DNA from: DATKGL01 sp035510455
Lineage (GTDB): Bacteria; Patescibacteriota; Saccharimonadia; Saccharimonadales; UBA4665
Direction: 5' to 3'
Assembly: GCA_035510455.1 (NCBI GenBank)
Contig: DATKHB010000023.1
Location: 1-64,000, forward strand
Length of the DNA stretch: 64,000 nucleotides
Shown here: positions 25,649 through 34,101 of the stretch, in pieces
Position numbering within the stretch: the stretch's first letter is position 1
Layout of the letters: the number at the start of each line of letters is the position of its first letter
The notes under the pieces: model-generated
Told to the model about the DNA's origin: nothing
Database searches by the model: none
What the model saw: only the letters and a program-made list of their open reading frames with translations
Program-made: the position numbers and the translations under genes

Positions 25649-26178
25649 GAAAACACTCCGTTAGGAATGATCCAGTTAAGAAACGCCCATAATAGTCCAA
25701 AGGTAACAAGGGCAATTATTGCGTTAGCGATCCTTTTTTTGGCCGCCGCAACACCGTTTGGGTCGCCTCCAGAGGCGGCATATTGAATCCCGCCCACAAC
25801 TAACATAATAGTTATAATTATACCTACACCGGCTCCCAAGAAGTCCAAAATGGGGTTAACGTACTGTTGAATTATGGCATCACATAGAACACTGCTGTTA
25901 TTGCTCGAGCATTGGCTATTATCACAGTCGTTATCATTAGTTGCACATGAGTCCGCGCAGGCAGTATCGCCAGCCACACAGGTGTTCGGCGTGCAAACAC
26001 CGCTAGAGCTAGAAGCAGAGCAGCCGCCATTGTTCCCGGCCCCGCCGCCATTACCGGGTGTAGTTAAAGCCAGTGCTCGTCCAGGTAAGTTAAGATTAAA
26101 CAATATAAAGCTAGCGGTTACCAAAAAGACAAAGCCCGCTAATAATGTTTTTTTATGTTTTGTTTTATGGCGAAACAT
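25645..26178 (-). CDS. VirB2/TrbC-like pilin protein 1, cysteine-rich
   Basis: A 177-residue protein, first of the overlapping set. It has an N-terminal hydrophobic segment (about 10-38), then a cysteine-rich outer region (residues about 50-100, ten cysteines), then two membrane helices around VGGIQYAASGGDPNGVAAAK. The cysteine pattern could give a disulfide-stabilised head exposed on the surface. Such an added domain is not usual for VirB2. Confidence 0.72.
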   Translation of the reverse strand: MFRHKTKHKKTLLAGFVFLVTASFILFNLNLPGRALALTTPGNGGGAGNNGGCSASSSSGVCTPNTCVAGDTACADSCATNDNDCDNSQCSSNNSSVLCDAIIQQYVNPILDFLGAGVGIIITIMLVVGGIQYAASGGDPNGVAAAKKRIANAIIALVTFGLLWAFLNWIIPNGVFS

Positions 26179-26275
26179 CGTTTTAGATCACTACCCATAT
26201 ACTAGGGAGAATCGGCTGATTTGTCAAAGTTGATGGAACATCTTTATTAAACACGCCCCCAAGATGAAGTTTCAT

Positions 26276-26722
26276 CTAGGTGGAAAAGAAATAGTCAATC
26301 CTCCAGTGGCCGCCGCTAAATAACAAGTTAACTTGTATCTGGTGCGAAATAATCGTCCCGCCTTCGGTAAACTTGGCGATTGGTGTTGATGTGTCAGTGG
26401 TCCCCCCAGTTAGAGATACAAGTTCAGGGTTACCGGAATATTGCTTGCTTATATAGCTAACGGTGCTTTGCCACTGCTGGTAAGTGGTGGCTGATCTAAA
26501 GCTTTGGTCAGTAAGTTGATAGGACTGACTAGCCTCGTTTTTTACTATGTCATTCACAAAACTTGTGGCTACGCCTGATGGACCCGATTTTAGTCCAGAA
26601 AACAGGGCAATCCCGCCGATAACGATCACTGCGACAATGAGCAAAATAAGCAGCCTGCCTTTTCTTCTAAGCGGACTCCTACCAGATTGACCTAGAGAGC
26701 TGTCAACTATCGTTGGACCCAT
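26276..26722 (-). CDS. Membrane-anchored protein with small NTF2-like outer domain
   Basis: A 148-residue protein. One membrane segment (about residues 24-44, LLILLIVAVIVIGGIALFSG), then an outer domain with a DUF4878/NTF2-like look: VATSFVNDIVKNEASQSYQL near its start and HWRIDYFF at the end. It lies upstream of the pilin operon on the same strand, so it may be exported together with it. The stop lies in a 16-base perfect palindrome (26262-26277). Function unknown. Confidence 0.65.
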   Translation of the reverse strand: MGPTIVDSSLGQSGRSPLRRKGRLLILLIVAVIVIGGIALFSGLKSGPSGVATSFVNDIVKNEASQSYQLTDQSFRSATTYQQWQSTVSYISKQYSGNPELVSLTGGTTDTSTPIAKFTEGGTIISHQIQVNLLFSGGHWRIDYFFST

Positions 26723-26821
26723 TTATTCTAATTTCCCCTGCTTAGCTAACTTTAGATTATTATACATAATCGGTACTGGCTGTTATATAATTAAACAGTA
26801 TTTGGTATCTTAGAACACCTT

Positions 26822-29800
26822 ATGTTTCATAAAAGAAAAAAACTATTTTCATATCTCTTAAAAACCTCTGGGCTTGTCGTCGGTTTGACGTTGTTGCTGA
26901 CTTTTTTGCATCATGGTACTGCTCTGGCCGATGGTAGATTGGGCGGGAACTATGGTAACTACAGCGCCGCATATACGAACTCTACTGGCAACGAGATAGA
27001 CATGTCTGTTACTGGAGGGCACAATGCAACAAAGCAGACATTGGACTTCCTTTGGCAGGATAATTCTGGTAGCGGAGGGCCTAGTAACTATCTTGTTAAT
27101 AATTGTGGTGTGACATCCGGTGTACCATCCGATTGCGTAAATGTCTTTGGGCTAGGACCTGGAGGGCAGAACTACACTGTCACGATTACCGAGACCGCAG
27201 ATGGCCAAAGTGCCCACTGTCTCTCCTCTGGTCGATTAAATGTTACGTACACCCAGAGCGGAGAGGGTAAGGGTGGTTCAAATACCGTTAGTCTTGCCGG
27301 CTTCCCAATTACAGTTGGCATTTCTAATGCCAACTGTGGCGGCGTGCAGGCTGGACCTATTAAGTGGTATAGCACCGACACCCAAAAGCAGCCCGCCTAC
27401 AGCACCCCTCCGAGTGAAGCCAGCAACCCTTTTATATTTACGTCACCGCTACAGATATACGATTCGCTGACCAAGGAGTATTACGAAACTGATGGTCTAA
27501 GCGGGACTTTCTCTTCCGGTGGAGAAGACTATTTTAACGATGGAACAATGATTTATTGGCCAGTCGGGACAAGCCGATCTGCATCGCCAACAGCTAATCT
27601 CAATCAAACACCCATTGGCGGCACTTGTTACGGCGGCCTAGCTGTTAATAATTCTTATTCACACGATATCGGCCAGATTTTTCTAGTGCCAACCTATAAC
27701 GAGGGGGGGGACTGTCGGTTTGGATCTGTATTTGACAGCTTCGAGGTAGCCCAGTTCGCGGCGACGACTTACGGGTTACAAGGCCAAGCGATTAATCCAG
27801 ACACCAAAGCCGCCTTAACCCAACAAAAATGGCAGTTTAATCAAAATTTCTCAGAGCAGAATAGGCAATTACTTTTCTCAATGTTTTACTGGATAAACCC
27901 TCTGGTCGTCAATATACCAGCCGGTTGCGCGGGCGGCCCCGATGGTCCGAAAGCTCCGGGCGTTACATGCCCTACTAGCACTACGCCCGCTACCCCGACT
28001 CTAGGAGTTTATGATGCCGAACCGCCATATGATACTGACGCTGTTGGTTTACAAAATATTGACACCCTATCGGCAGCAACTACTACGCTCAGCGGCACTA
28101 TTATTAGTGCGGTAAGTAGTTCGCCGGCCACGAAAGCGGCCATGACGGCTATCAAAGATGAAACTGCAGGTAGCGGCAGTTTTTATGTTCTAACAACCTC
28201 TGCTTGTTATAGCCAATATTCGGACAATCCGCCTTTTGTGCTGGTTAATTACGACGGCAGTAATACGTCATTAGACAACTTTGATGTAAGTGGTGTCACG
28301 GGCAGCGGCAATGATCAGGCTTGGATATTTAGCAACGGCGGTACCGGATCATCTGGGTGGACGGCAGGCTGGTCGTCCCAAGGCGGTACCGGGTGCTTGT
28401 TTGATGGCCACCAACCACTACACGATGACGGTGACGGTGGAGCTCCGCTGGGAGGGCCACCAGCAGCTGCAACTTTTGTAGGCAGCCTCTATAACTCAGT
28501 AAACCCAGGCGGACAGCAGCAGGGTACCGGCCCTAATACCGGCGGGGATACTGGCTCTAGTGGGGTTTGCAATACTAGCCCGGGCAGTGACTGCACGGCA
28601 GTAACAAGTTGTAGCGCAACTTGGGATAACCCACTGAGCTGGTTTTTATGCCCGATCATAGCTGGGATCCAAGATTTCATGAACTACGTAGGTGGAGAAA
28701 TTAATAAATATCTGACGGTCCCCGCGCAGTATTTTGACGCCAGCAATCATAGTAGTGGCCAGGCTTTATATTTAGCCTGGAACAGCATGCGGGCACTTGC
28801 CTTAGCGGTGTTGTTTATCGCTGCGATCCTGATGGTTTTCTCACAAGCCATATCTTTCGGACCGTTTGATGCCTATACCGTCAAGAAACTCCTGCCCAGA
28901 ATCCTGATAGCCGCCATATTTGTAACAATATCTTGGCAGCTGGTCGGTCTGCTGGTTAATATTTCCAATGGAGTAGGTGAAAGCGTCAGAAGCTTAATGT
29001 TCGCTCCTTTTAGTAGGCTAGGAGACCTTAAGGCCACGGGCGGTGATTTGGGTGGTTTATCGCTAATAACTGCCGGTGCTTTTGCACTAGGCGTAGACAT
29101 TATCGGAGTTCTTGCTCTTGGTTTATCAGCAGCTCTTGCTCTTGGGGTTGGACTGGCAGTTTTAGTTCTAAGACAGATTGTTATACTCATTCTAGCCGTC
29201 TTCTCTCCGCTAGCCATAGTATTTTTAATCTTCCCGGGCACCAATAAAGCCTGGAAGCTGTGGTGGGATAGTTTTAGCGGAGCCCTCTTGATGTTCCCGA
29301 TAATAGAGGCGTTTATTGCTGCCGGCTCAATCTTTGCGGCCATATCTGTCAATGTTAATCGTAACGCTTTGTCCCAGTTTGTTGGCTTTATAGCTATCTA
29401 CTTACCCTACTTTTTGTTACCGGAAACTGTGCGTCTGGCTGGAGGAGCAATAGGTGCTATAGGTGGTAAGGTTAAAGACGCTCATAGCGGTGTCCAAAAA
29501 GGTTTGGGTGGCTATCGGCAGAAGAGACGGGGAGAAGTTCTACAAAAAGAGAGGGTGGGAAAACGCTGGTCTGGGCAAAAGTGGATACCGGGTTCTCGTA
29601 GAATAGCCGATCGAGCCAACACAATGACAAAAGGCGCCGGTACGGGCCTATCTGGACACTTCGGGCTAGGTGAAAGGGGAGATCAAGCAACCGCTACCTT
29701 ACTCCAGGCAGCCGGTGATGCCGCGCTTAAGGACCAGCCAGGATTACTAAATACATTTACGCGTCAAGACGACACGTCAGCGTTAATGGGGTTGAGTGAA

Positions 29801-30667
29801 GGTACCGCGACTGGTGCTGGTCGGGCGGCCAGAATGCTGCAGGAACATTGGTATAAGACTAGTCTTCAGTCTGATACGGAGGCTAATCTGCAATCAGGTA
29901 TGACCCAGGAAGCGGCAACAGCCGCGGCCGAAATCTCGGCGCGAGCCAGCTCTGCTCGACGAACTAAATCCGCCTTTGAATCTGCTAGAACTCTGGGCAT
30001 TAACAAGGTTAATGCGGTTGCGGCGCTAACAGTTATGTCGCAGAATAAGAGCCGTTCGATAGGTACCGGCGAATACGAAATGATACAAGGAGCTATCTCG
30101 CGCTTGTCAGGCGGGAACAACCAATTGGCCCAGGATCTTGCATATAACTATCAGTACAATTCACGTCAGGCTGGTCGAGAAGATCTAGGTGGTGACTGGA
30201 CAGGCGGCGCCGCTTCACGAGCAACCACTCCGGAAGGAAAAAGACGAGCAGTGTTTATGGATGCTATGAGTAAAACCGACACTCGAACCTTACTAGCTGG
30301 GCATCCTAACACGGTCAAGCAAGCTGGCGAAGTTATTCATGGAGACCTTAACGGCGGTGATCTAGAAACAGCAACCAAGTCTGCGGCATTACTAAGCGAA
30401 TTGCACGCCAATCTCGCATCTGCTACTGACGGGAACAGAGATGAAGTCATCAACATATTGAACGGCGAAGGTATTAGACTGGACGAGCCGATAGAAGAGC
30501 AAATAGCATATAAACTCACCAAAATAGCTACAAATGACGGGCGAACACTAACCCTACCTCAGGCACAAGCGGTATTAAAAAATTACAGCCGGAACTGGGG
30601 TAGTAGCACCCCAGTTCAGGGACGAGAAGGCGAACCCCCTCAGCAAAACCCATCCCCTCAAGTTTAA
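26822..30667 (+). CDS. TrbL/VirB6-like polytopic protein of the secretion channel
   Basis: A 1281-residue protein. A signal peptide (about 1-36, ALADG) is followed by a large outer domain (about 40-600) rich in Gly, Ser, Thr and Asn. The membrane block has at least five hydrophobic segments between about 655 and 880 (for example ALALAVLFIAAILMVF, AALALGVGLAVLVLRQIVIL). A charged cytoplasmic tail (890-1281) follows. This order, outer region then a TrbL/VirB6 membrane core, is that of CPR type IV secretion proteins. A TATCTT box at 26806-26811 would start transcription about 4 nt before the ATG. It heads the plus-strand secretion cluster. Confidence 0.75.
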   Translation: MFHKRKKLFSYLLKTSGLVVGLTLLLTFLHHGTALADGRLGGNYGNYSAAYTNSTGNEIDMSVTGGHNATKQTLDFLWQDNSGSGGPSNYLVNNCGVTSGVPSDCVNVFGLGPGGQNYTVTITETADGQSAHCLSSGRLNVTYTQSGEGKGGSNTVSLAGFPITVGISNANCGGVQAGPIKWYSTDTQKQPAYSTPPSEASNPFIFTSPLQIYDSLTKEYYETDGLSGTFSSGGEDYFNDGTMIYWPVGTSRSASPTANLNQTPIGGTCYGGLAVNNSYSHDIGQIFLVPTYNEGGDCRFGSVFDSFEVAQFAATTYGLQGQAINPDTKAALTQQKWQFNQNFSEQNRQLLFSMFYWINPLVVNIPAGCAGGPDGPKAPGVTCPTSTTPATPTLGVYDAEPPYDTDAVGLQNIDTLSAATTTLSGTIISAVSSSPATKAAMTAIKDETAGSGSFYVLTTSACYSQYSDNPPFVLVNYDGSNTSLDNFDVSGVTGSGNDQAWIFSNGGTGSSGWTAGWSSQGGTGCLFDGHQPLHDDGDGGAPLGGPPAAATFVGSLYNSVNPGGQQQGTGPNTGGDTGSSGVCNTSPGSDCTAVTSCSATWDNPLSWFLCPIIAGIQDFMNYVGGEINKYLTVPAQYFDASNHSSGQALYLAWNSMRALALAVLFIAAILMVFSQAISFGPFDAYTVKKLLPRILIAAIFVTISWQLVGLLVNISNGVGESVRSLMFAPFSRLGDLKATGGDLGGLSLITAGAFALGVDIIGVLALGLSAALALGVGLAVLVLRQIVILILAVFSPLAIVFLIFPGTNKAWKLWWDSFSGALLMFPIIEAFIAAGSIFAAISVNVNRNALSQFVGFIAIYLPYFLLPETVRLAGGAIGAIGGKVKDAHSGVQKGLGGYRQKRRGEVLQKERVGKRWSGQKWIPGSRRIADRANTMTKGAGTGLSGHFGLGERGDQATATLLQAAGDAALKDQPGLLNTFTRQDDTSALMGLSEGTATGAGRAARMLQEHWYKTSLQSDTEANLQSGMTQEAATAAAEISARASSARRTKSAFESARTLGINKVNAVAALTVMSQNKSRSIGTGEYEMIQGAISRLSGGNNQLAQDLAYNYQYNSRQAGREDLGGDWTGGAASRATTPEGKRRAVFMDAMSKTDTRTLLAGHPNTVKQAGEVIHGDLNGGDLETATKSAALLSELHANLASATDGNRDEVINILNGEGIRLDEPIEEQIAYKLTKIATNDGRTLTLPQAQAVLKNYSRNWGSSTPVQGREGEPPQQNPSPQV

Positions 30668-30686
30668 GTTATTCACTAATATATAA

Positions 30687-30715
30687 TTGACTAATTATCC
30701 ATTCTGTGCTATTAT
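30687..30715 (+). promoter_or_regulatory. Promoter placing transcript start on the ATG
   Basis: TTGACT at 30687-30692, 17 nt spacer, TATTAT at 30710-30715. The predicted start (about 30722) is one base before the ATG at 30723, so the mRNA would be leaderless. This is why the TTG start at 30687 is not used. Confidence 0.6.
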
Positions 30716-30722
30716 ATTAACT

Positions 30723-32036
30723 ATGATGACATCTCCTGACCCGTTCGAATCCCAACCCAATCCTTCTGGATCACGATACCCGAACTTGCCACCAATTCCT
30801 TTGCCCCCGCCTTCCGAAACCATGGGAGATGTACCCGTCTCTAGAGTTGATCACGATGATCGGCAATATAATCCAGCTTCTCCTGTTGGGGAAGACAGTA
30901 CAAGCTTAGGCGAACCTGGTGCGTCGATACATACAGACCCGTCTCCTACTAGCGAATTACCTTTAACTAACCCTGACCAAGAGCGAGCGACTCCGGCGGA
31001 AATTGAGCAAAAGAGACTTAGAGCAGAACAACTTGGCAAAACCATAGAAGCGTTGGAACACCGCCAAGATTTCCGTAGATACCTTGGGCAGACAGCAAAC
31101 TTTGGTATAAATCGACGAAGACGTGAAGATGGCAGTAAACGATTAAGAAGAGGCCAGTTACCACCTGTAACGGGCTTGCCACAACGTGTAGCGCCAGCGG
31201 ACAGGAAAGAGCGGAATCACGAAAAAAGAGTCGCTGAACGTGTCTCAAATAGTGCGCTAAGATCTGAAAGAGATAGAAGTAAGAATGCGATCCACGGATC
31301 TCATAGAGGACGAGCCACTATATTACGTACACACAAAGCAAAAAAAGTTCTTAAGTCCGGGATCAATCAACTCCATGTAGATAACCAAATTACCGGGCAG
31401 CAACTAGTTAACGAAGTGAAGTCGCTTGCCAATACAATTGTCTACAAGGAACGTTTAGGCGCTCGATTATCAAGAATAAGAGATACAGCGTCAGCCAATA
31501 GAGCAATAAGGTCGGCCCTACAACCAATAAGAGCACGAAGAGACGGCAAAAAGCTCGCCAGAAGCAAAGCTGAACTGCAACATATCAATGACCGAATAAG
31601 TCAAAGTGGCGATCACCACGGATCGATCGATCCGACGATCTACACTCCCAACACTGACCCCATAACTATACCTAGGTCTATCGAGGACACGGGCAGCCCG
31701 ATGAGTACGCCGGACAACAACCCGACCGAAGGTGGAGGTCTTAACCCTGATAAGCATTTTGCTAACCCTAGCAAAGTTTTAGAAATAAAGGAAAGAATAA
31801 ACGACGACTTAGCACGTTATTTACTGAGCCACTCTGTGGACGAATCTGACAACACGCTAATGGCTAAATTAAAAAGTTTTGCAACCAATTACGAGCTGGG
31901 CGCCTATTTTGACATAGATCCGAGAGAATTGGATAATCCTGCCCAGACTAAAGTCTCACCGGATATTATAGCTAGGGTAAGAACCATGCTGGATATGCCG
32001 ACGAAAGAACTAGAAGATCTAGTCGCCAGTCAATAA
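30723..32036 (+). CDS. Basic proline-rich cytoplasmic protein of the secretion locus
   Basis: A 437-residue protein with no recognised domain. Residues 1-100 are proline-rich and disordered-looking. The middle (about 100-290) is very basic and helical (many Arg and Lys), suggesting nucleic-acid or membrane-surface contact. A helical C-terminal part (about 330-437, ERINDDLARYLLSHS) ends it. No signal peptide or membrane segment is seen. It sits between the TrbL-like gene and PrgI, so it is probably a lineage-specific part or regulator of the secretion system. Inference only. Confidence 0.6.
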   Translation: MMTSPDPFESQPNPSGSRYPNLPPIPLPPPSETMGDVPVSRVDHDDRQYNPASPVGEDSTSLGEPGASIHTDPSPTSELPLTNPDQERATPAEIEQKRLRAEQLGKTIEALEHRQDFRRYLGQTANFGINRRRREDGSKRLRRGQLPPVTGLPQRVAPADRKERNHEKRVAERVSNSALRSERDRSKNAIHGSHRGRATILRTHKAKKVLKSGINQLHVDNQITGQQLVNEVKSLANTIVYKERLGARLSRIRDTASANRAIRSALQPIRARRDGKKLARSKAELQHINDRISQSGDHHGSIDPTIYTPNTDPITIPRSIEDTGSPMSTPDNNPTEGGGLNPDKHFANPSKVLEIKERINDDLARYLLSHSVDESDNTLMAKLKSFATNYELGAYFDIDPRELDNPAQTKVSPDIIARVRTMLDMPTKELEDLVASQ

Positions 32037-32113
32037 AAATACACCTTAGTTATACATATTTCATTCCGATAAAGCGGTTGTCGTTTTGTAACTTTTAGAA
32101 GATACTATAAGGT

Positions 32114-33112
32114 ATGGCCACCTATAAAGTCCTTCAAGATATTGAAGCAGAAGACAAATTATTAGGTCCCCTCACACTTAGGCAATTTATCTATGCTTCA
32201 ATAGCTGGAATATTTATATACCTAAGTTTCTTATCTATCACTAAGCATGCTGCATTTTTGCTGGTAATATTCTTACCGATAATTCTTTTTGCTGGTTTTT
32301 TCGCGTGGCCTTGGAGCTTGAATCAAACAACTGAAGTTTGGGCCCTAGGTAAAATTAGGTTTTTCTTAAAGCCTCATCGTAGAATTTGGGACCAAACCGG
32401 AGTAAAAGATTTAGTGACCGTCACGGTACCGAAAACAATAAACATCGAATACACCGATGGATTATCACAAACAGAAGTCAAGAGTAGATTAAAAGCTTTG
32501 GCAGACACTTTGGATACCCGCGGGTGGGCTATAAAAAATGCTGACTTAAATACCTTCAGCAGGCCGGTTCAGTTTGGTACTCAAACGAACGATCGGCTGC
32601 TGGATATCAATCAGCTTCCGACAATTAATCCGGTTAATGATACTCAGGCGTCTGACGATATTTTAGACGAGCGAAGCAACCCAGTGGCCCATCATTTTGA
32701 AGAATTAATCACGGCTTCCTCACAAAACAGGCGTCAACATATTGTTGATGAACTGCAGTCAGCTGGAATACCTAAACAGCCAGCCCCAACCCCTGCTGAT
32801 AACAACTACTGGTTCGCGGACAAAAACCAAGCTCCGCCAACACAGGATGAGAAGATCCTAACCGAGGAATTGAAGGATCTCCAGGCTCAGCCAGAAATTG
32901 CCTACGCCAACCTACACACATTAAGCGTTCCTTCTGCTCCCGTTGTTCCTGTGCCGACTTTGGACCCGCCTAAAACATCGGTGACAGCACCCGATAGCTC
33001 TGGTATACTTCAACTTGGTAGTAACAATGACTTAAACGTCGCTACAATCGCCAGACAGGCCAATAAAGATAAAGATTCATCACAGGACGAAGTTGTTGTT
33101 AATTTACACTAG
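32114..33112 (+). CDS. PrgI family protein
   Basis: A 332-residue membrane protein. The N-terminal PrgI domain (about residues 1-100) reads YKVLQDIEAEDKLLGPLTLR, then two membrane helices (about 26-47 and 49-70), then LGKIRFFLKPHRRIW. PrgI proteins are the VirB3 counterparts of Gram-positive and CPR conjugation systems and stand next to VirB4, as here. The long Pro/Ala/Gln-rich tail (about 150-332) is likely flexible. A TACTAT box at 32103-32108 would start transcription almost at the ATG. Confidence 0.88.
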   Translation: MATYKVLQDIEAEDKLLGPLTLRQFIYASIAGIFIYLSFLSITKHAAFLLVIFLPIILFAGFFAWPWSLNQTTEVWALGKIRFFLKPHRRIWDQTGVKDLVTVTVPKTINIEYTDGLSQTEVKSRLKALADTLDTRGWAIKNADLNTFSRPVQFGTQTNDRLLDINQLPTINPVNDTQASDDILDERSNPVAHHFEELITASSQNRRQHIVDELQSAGIPKQPAPTPADNNYWFADKNQAPPTQDEKILTEELKDLQAQPEIAYANLHTLSVPSAPVVPVPTLDPPKTSVTAPDSSGILQLGSNNDLNVATIARQANKDKDSSQDEVVVNLH

Positions 33113-33150
33113 CAAAGTTTTTACTAATACCTTTTAGTGGGGTGGCTTAT

Positions 33151-34101
33151 ATGAATCCTTCAATGCCCAATTTGGCACAACCTAATAGACCACAAGATCC
33201 ATCTGGCGGGGGGATGCCGGTCCAACCAAGCCAGCCTCAGTTTGTTTCTCCAAATATACCAACGCCAAGCATAAATCCTACCCAAGACTATACGCCCAGG
33301 CCAACAGCGCTCCCTCAAACACCCCACCCGTCTACCGGTGCAGTTCAACCCGCTCAAGCCCCAATAGCTCCGACTAACCCCAACAGTACCCAAAATACTC
33401 TGCAGATAGCCGAAATAAGAGACGGTATAGTTATTATGAACGATGGGTCGTTTCGATCGGTATTGATGGTTAAGTCAATAAACTTTGATCTAATGAGCCA
33501 AGCTGAACAGGAGGGTGTCGAATATGCTTATCAGGGATTTTTAAACTCTCTGTATTTCCCAATCCAAATTTTTGTCAGGTCGCAACGAGTCGATCTCCAG
33601 CCATACATCGACAAGCTCGACAAAATCCGTACCGAACACGACAACATGCTGCTGGCTATGTTAATGGATGACTATATAAACTATATTGATCTTTTGTCCC
33701 AGCAAACTAATATCATGGACAAGAAATTTTATGTCGTCATCCCGTTCTTCCCAATCACTGATGTCCAAAAAGCCCTAACTCAAAGCAAAAACTTTTTTAG
33801 CGGACTTGGCAGTTTATTTAGTAAAAAAGAGACCCATGTCGTAATTAACGAAGGGGAGTTAGAAAAAGCAAAAACTGAATTAAGAAACCGGGTCCAAGCC
33901 ACACTAGCTGGGCTGCAGCAATGCAATGTTCAGGCATTACCCCTAGATACCCAAGAACTAATTGAATTATATTACGACACCTATAATCCTGATACGGCAA
34001 CTCGGCAACAACTAAAAAACTTTAACGACCTATCGGCCGACGTCATAACTAAAGGCGAAGGAGCAGCACCACAGCCGCATCTACAAAGAGAGCTCCAGTA
34101 A
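33151..34101 (+). CDS. VirB4 N-terminal-domain (TraC-like) protein
   Basis: A 316-residue protein. A Pro/Gln-rich N-terminus (about 1-85) leads into a domain that fits the N-terminal part of VirB4/TraC ATPases: IRDGIVIMNDGSFRSVLMVK, then FPIQIFVRSQRVDLQPYID and KKFYVVIPFF. There is no ATPase motif here; that part is encoded in the next gene, whose ATG overlaps this stop by one base (TAATG). So the VirB4 chain is split in two. An in-frame GTG at 33142 is an alternative start; ATG 33151 is chosen for the GGGGTGG 4-5 nt upstream. Confidence 0.78.
   Translation: MNPSMPNLAQPNRPQDPSGGGMPVQPSQPQFVSPNIPTPSINPTQDYTPRPTALPQTPHPSTGAVQPAQAPIAPTNPNSTQNTLQIAEIRDGIVIMNDGSFRSVLMVKSINFDLMSQAEQEGVEYAYQGFLNSLYFPIQIFVRSQRVDLQPYIDKLDKIRTEHDNMLLAMLMDDYINYIDLLSQQTNIMDKKFYVVIPFFPITDVQKALTQSKNFFSGLGSLFSKKETHVVINEGELEKAKTELRNRVQATLAGLQQCNVQALPLDTQELIELYYDTYNPDTATRQQLKNFNDLSADVITKGEGAAPQPHLQRELQ

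Noticed and set aside
26262..26277. Perfect 16-base palindrome AGATGAAGTTTCATCT as a terminator
   Set aside because: It overlaps the stop of the minus-strand gene but no T run follows on either strand.
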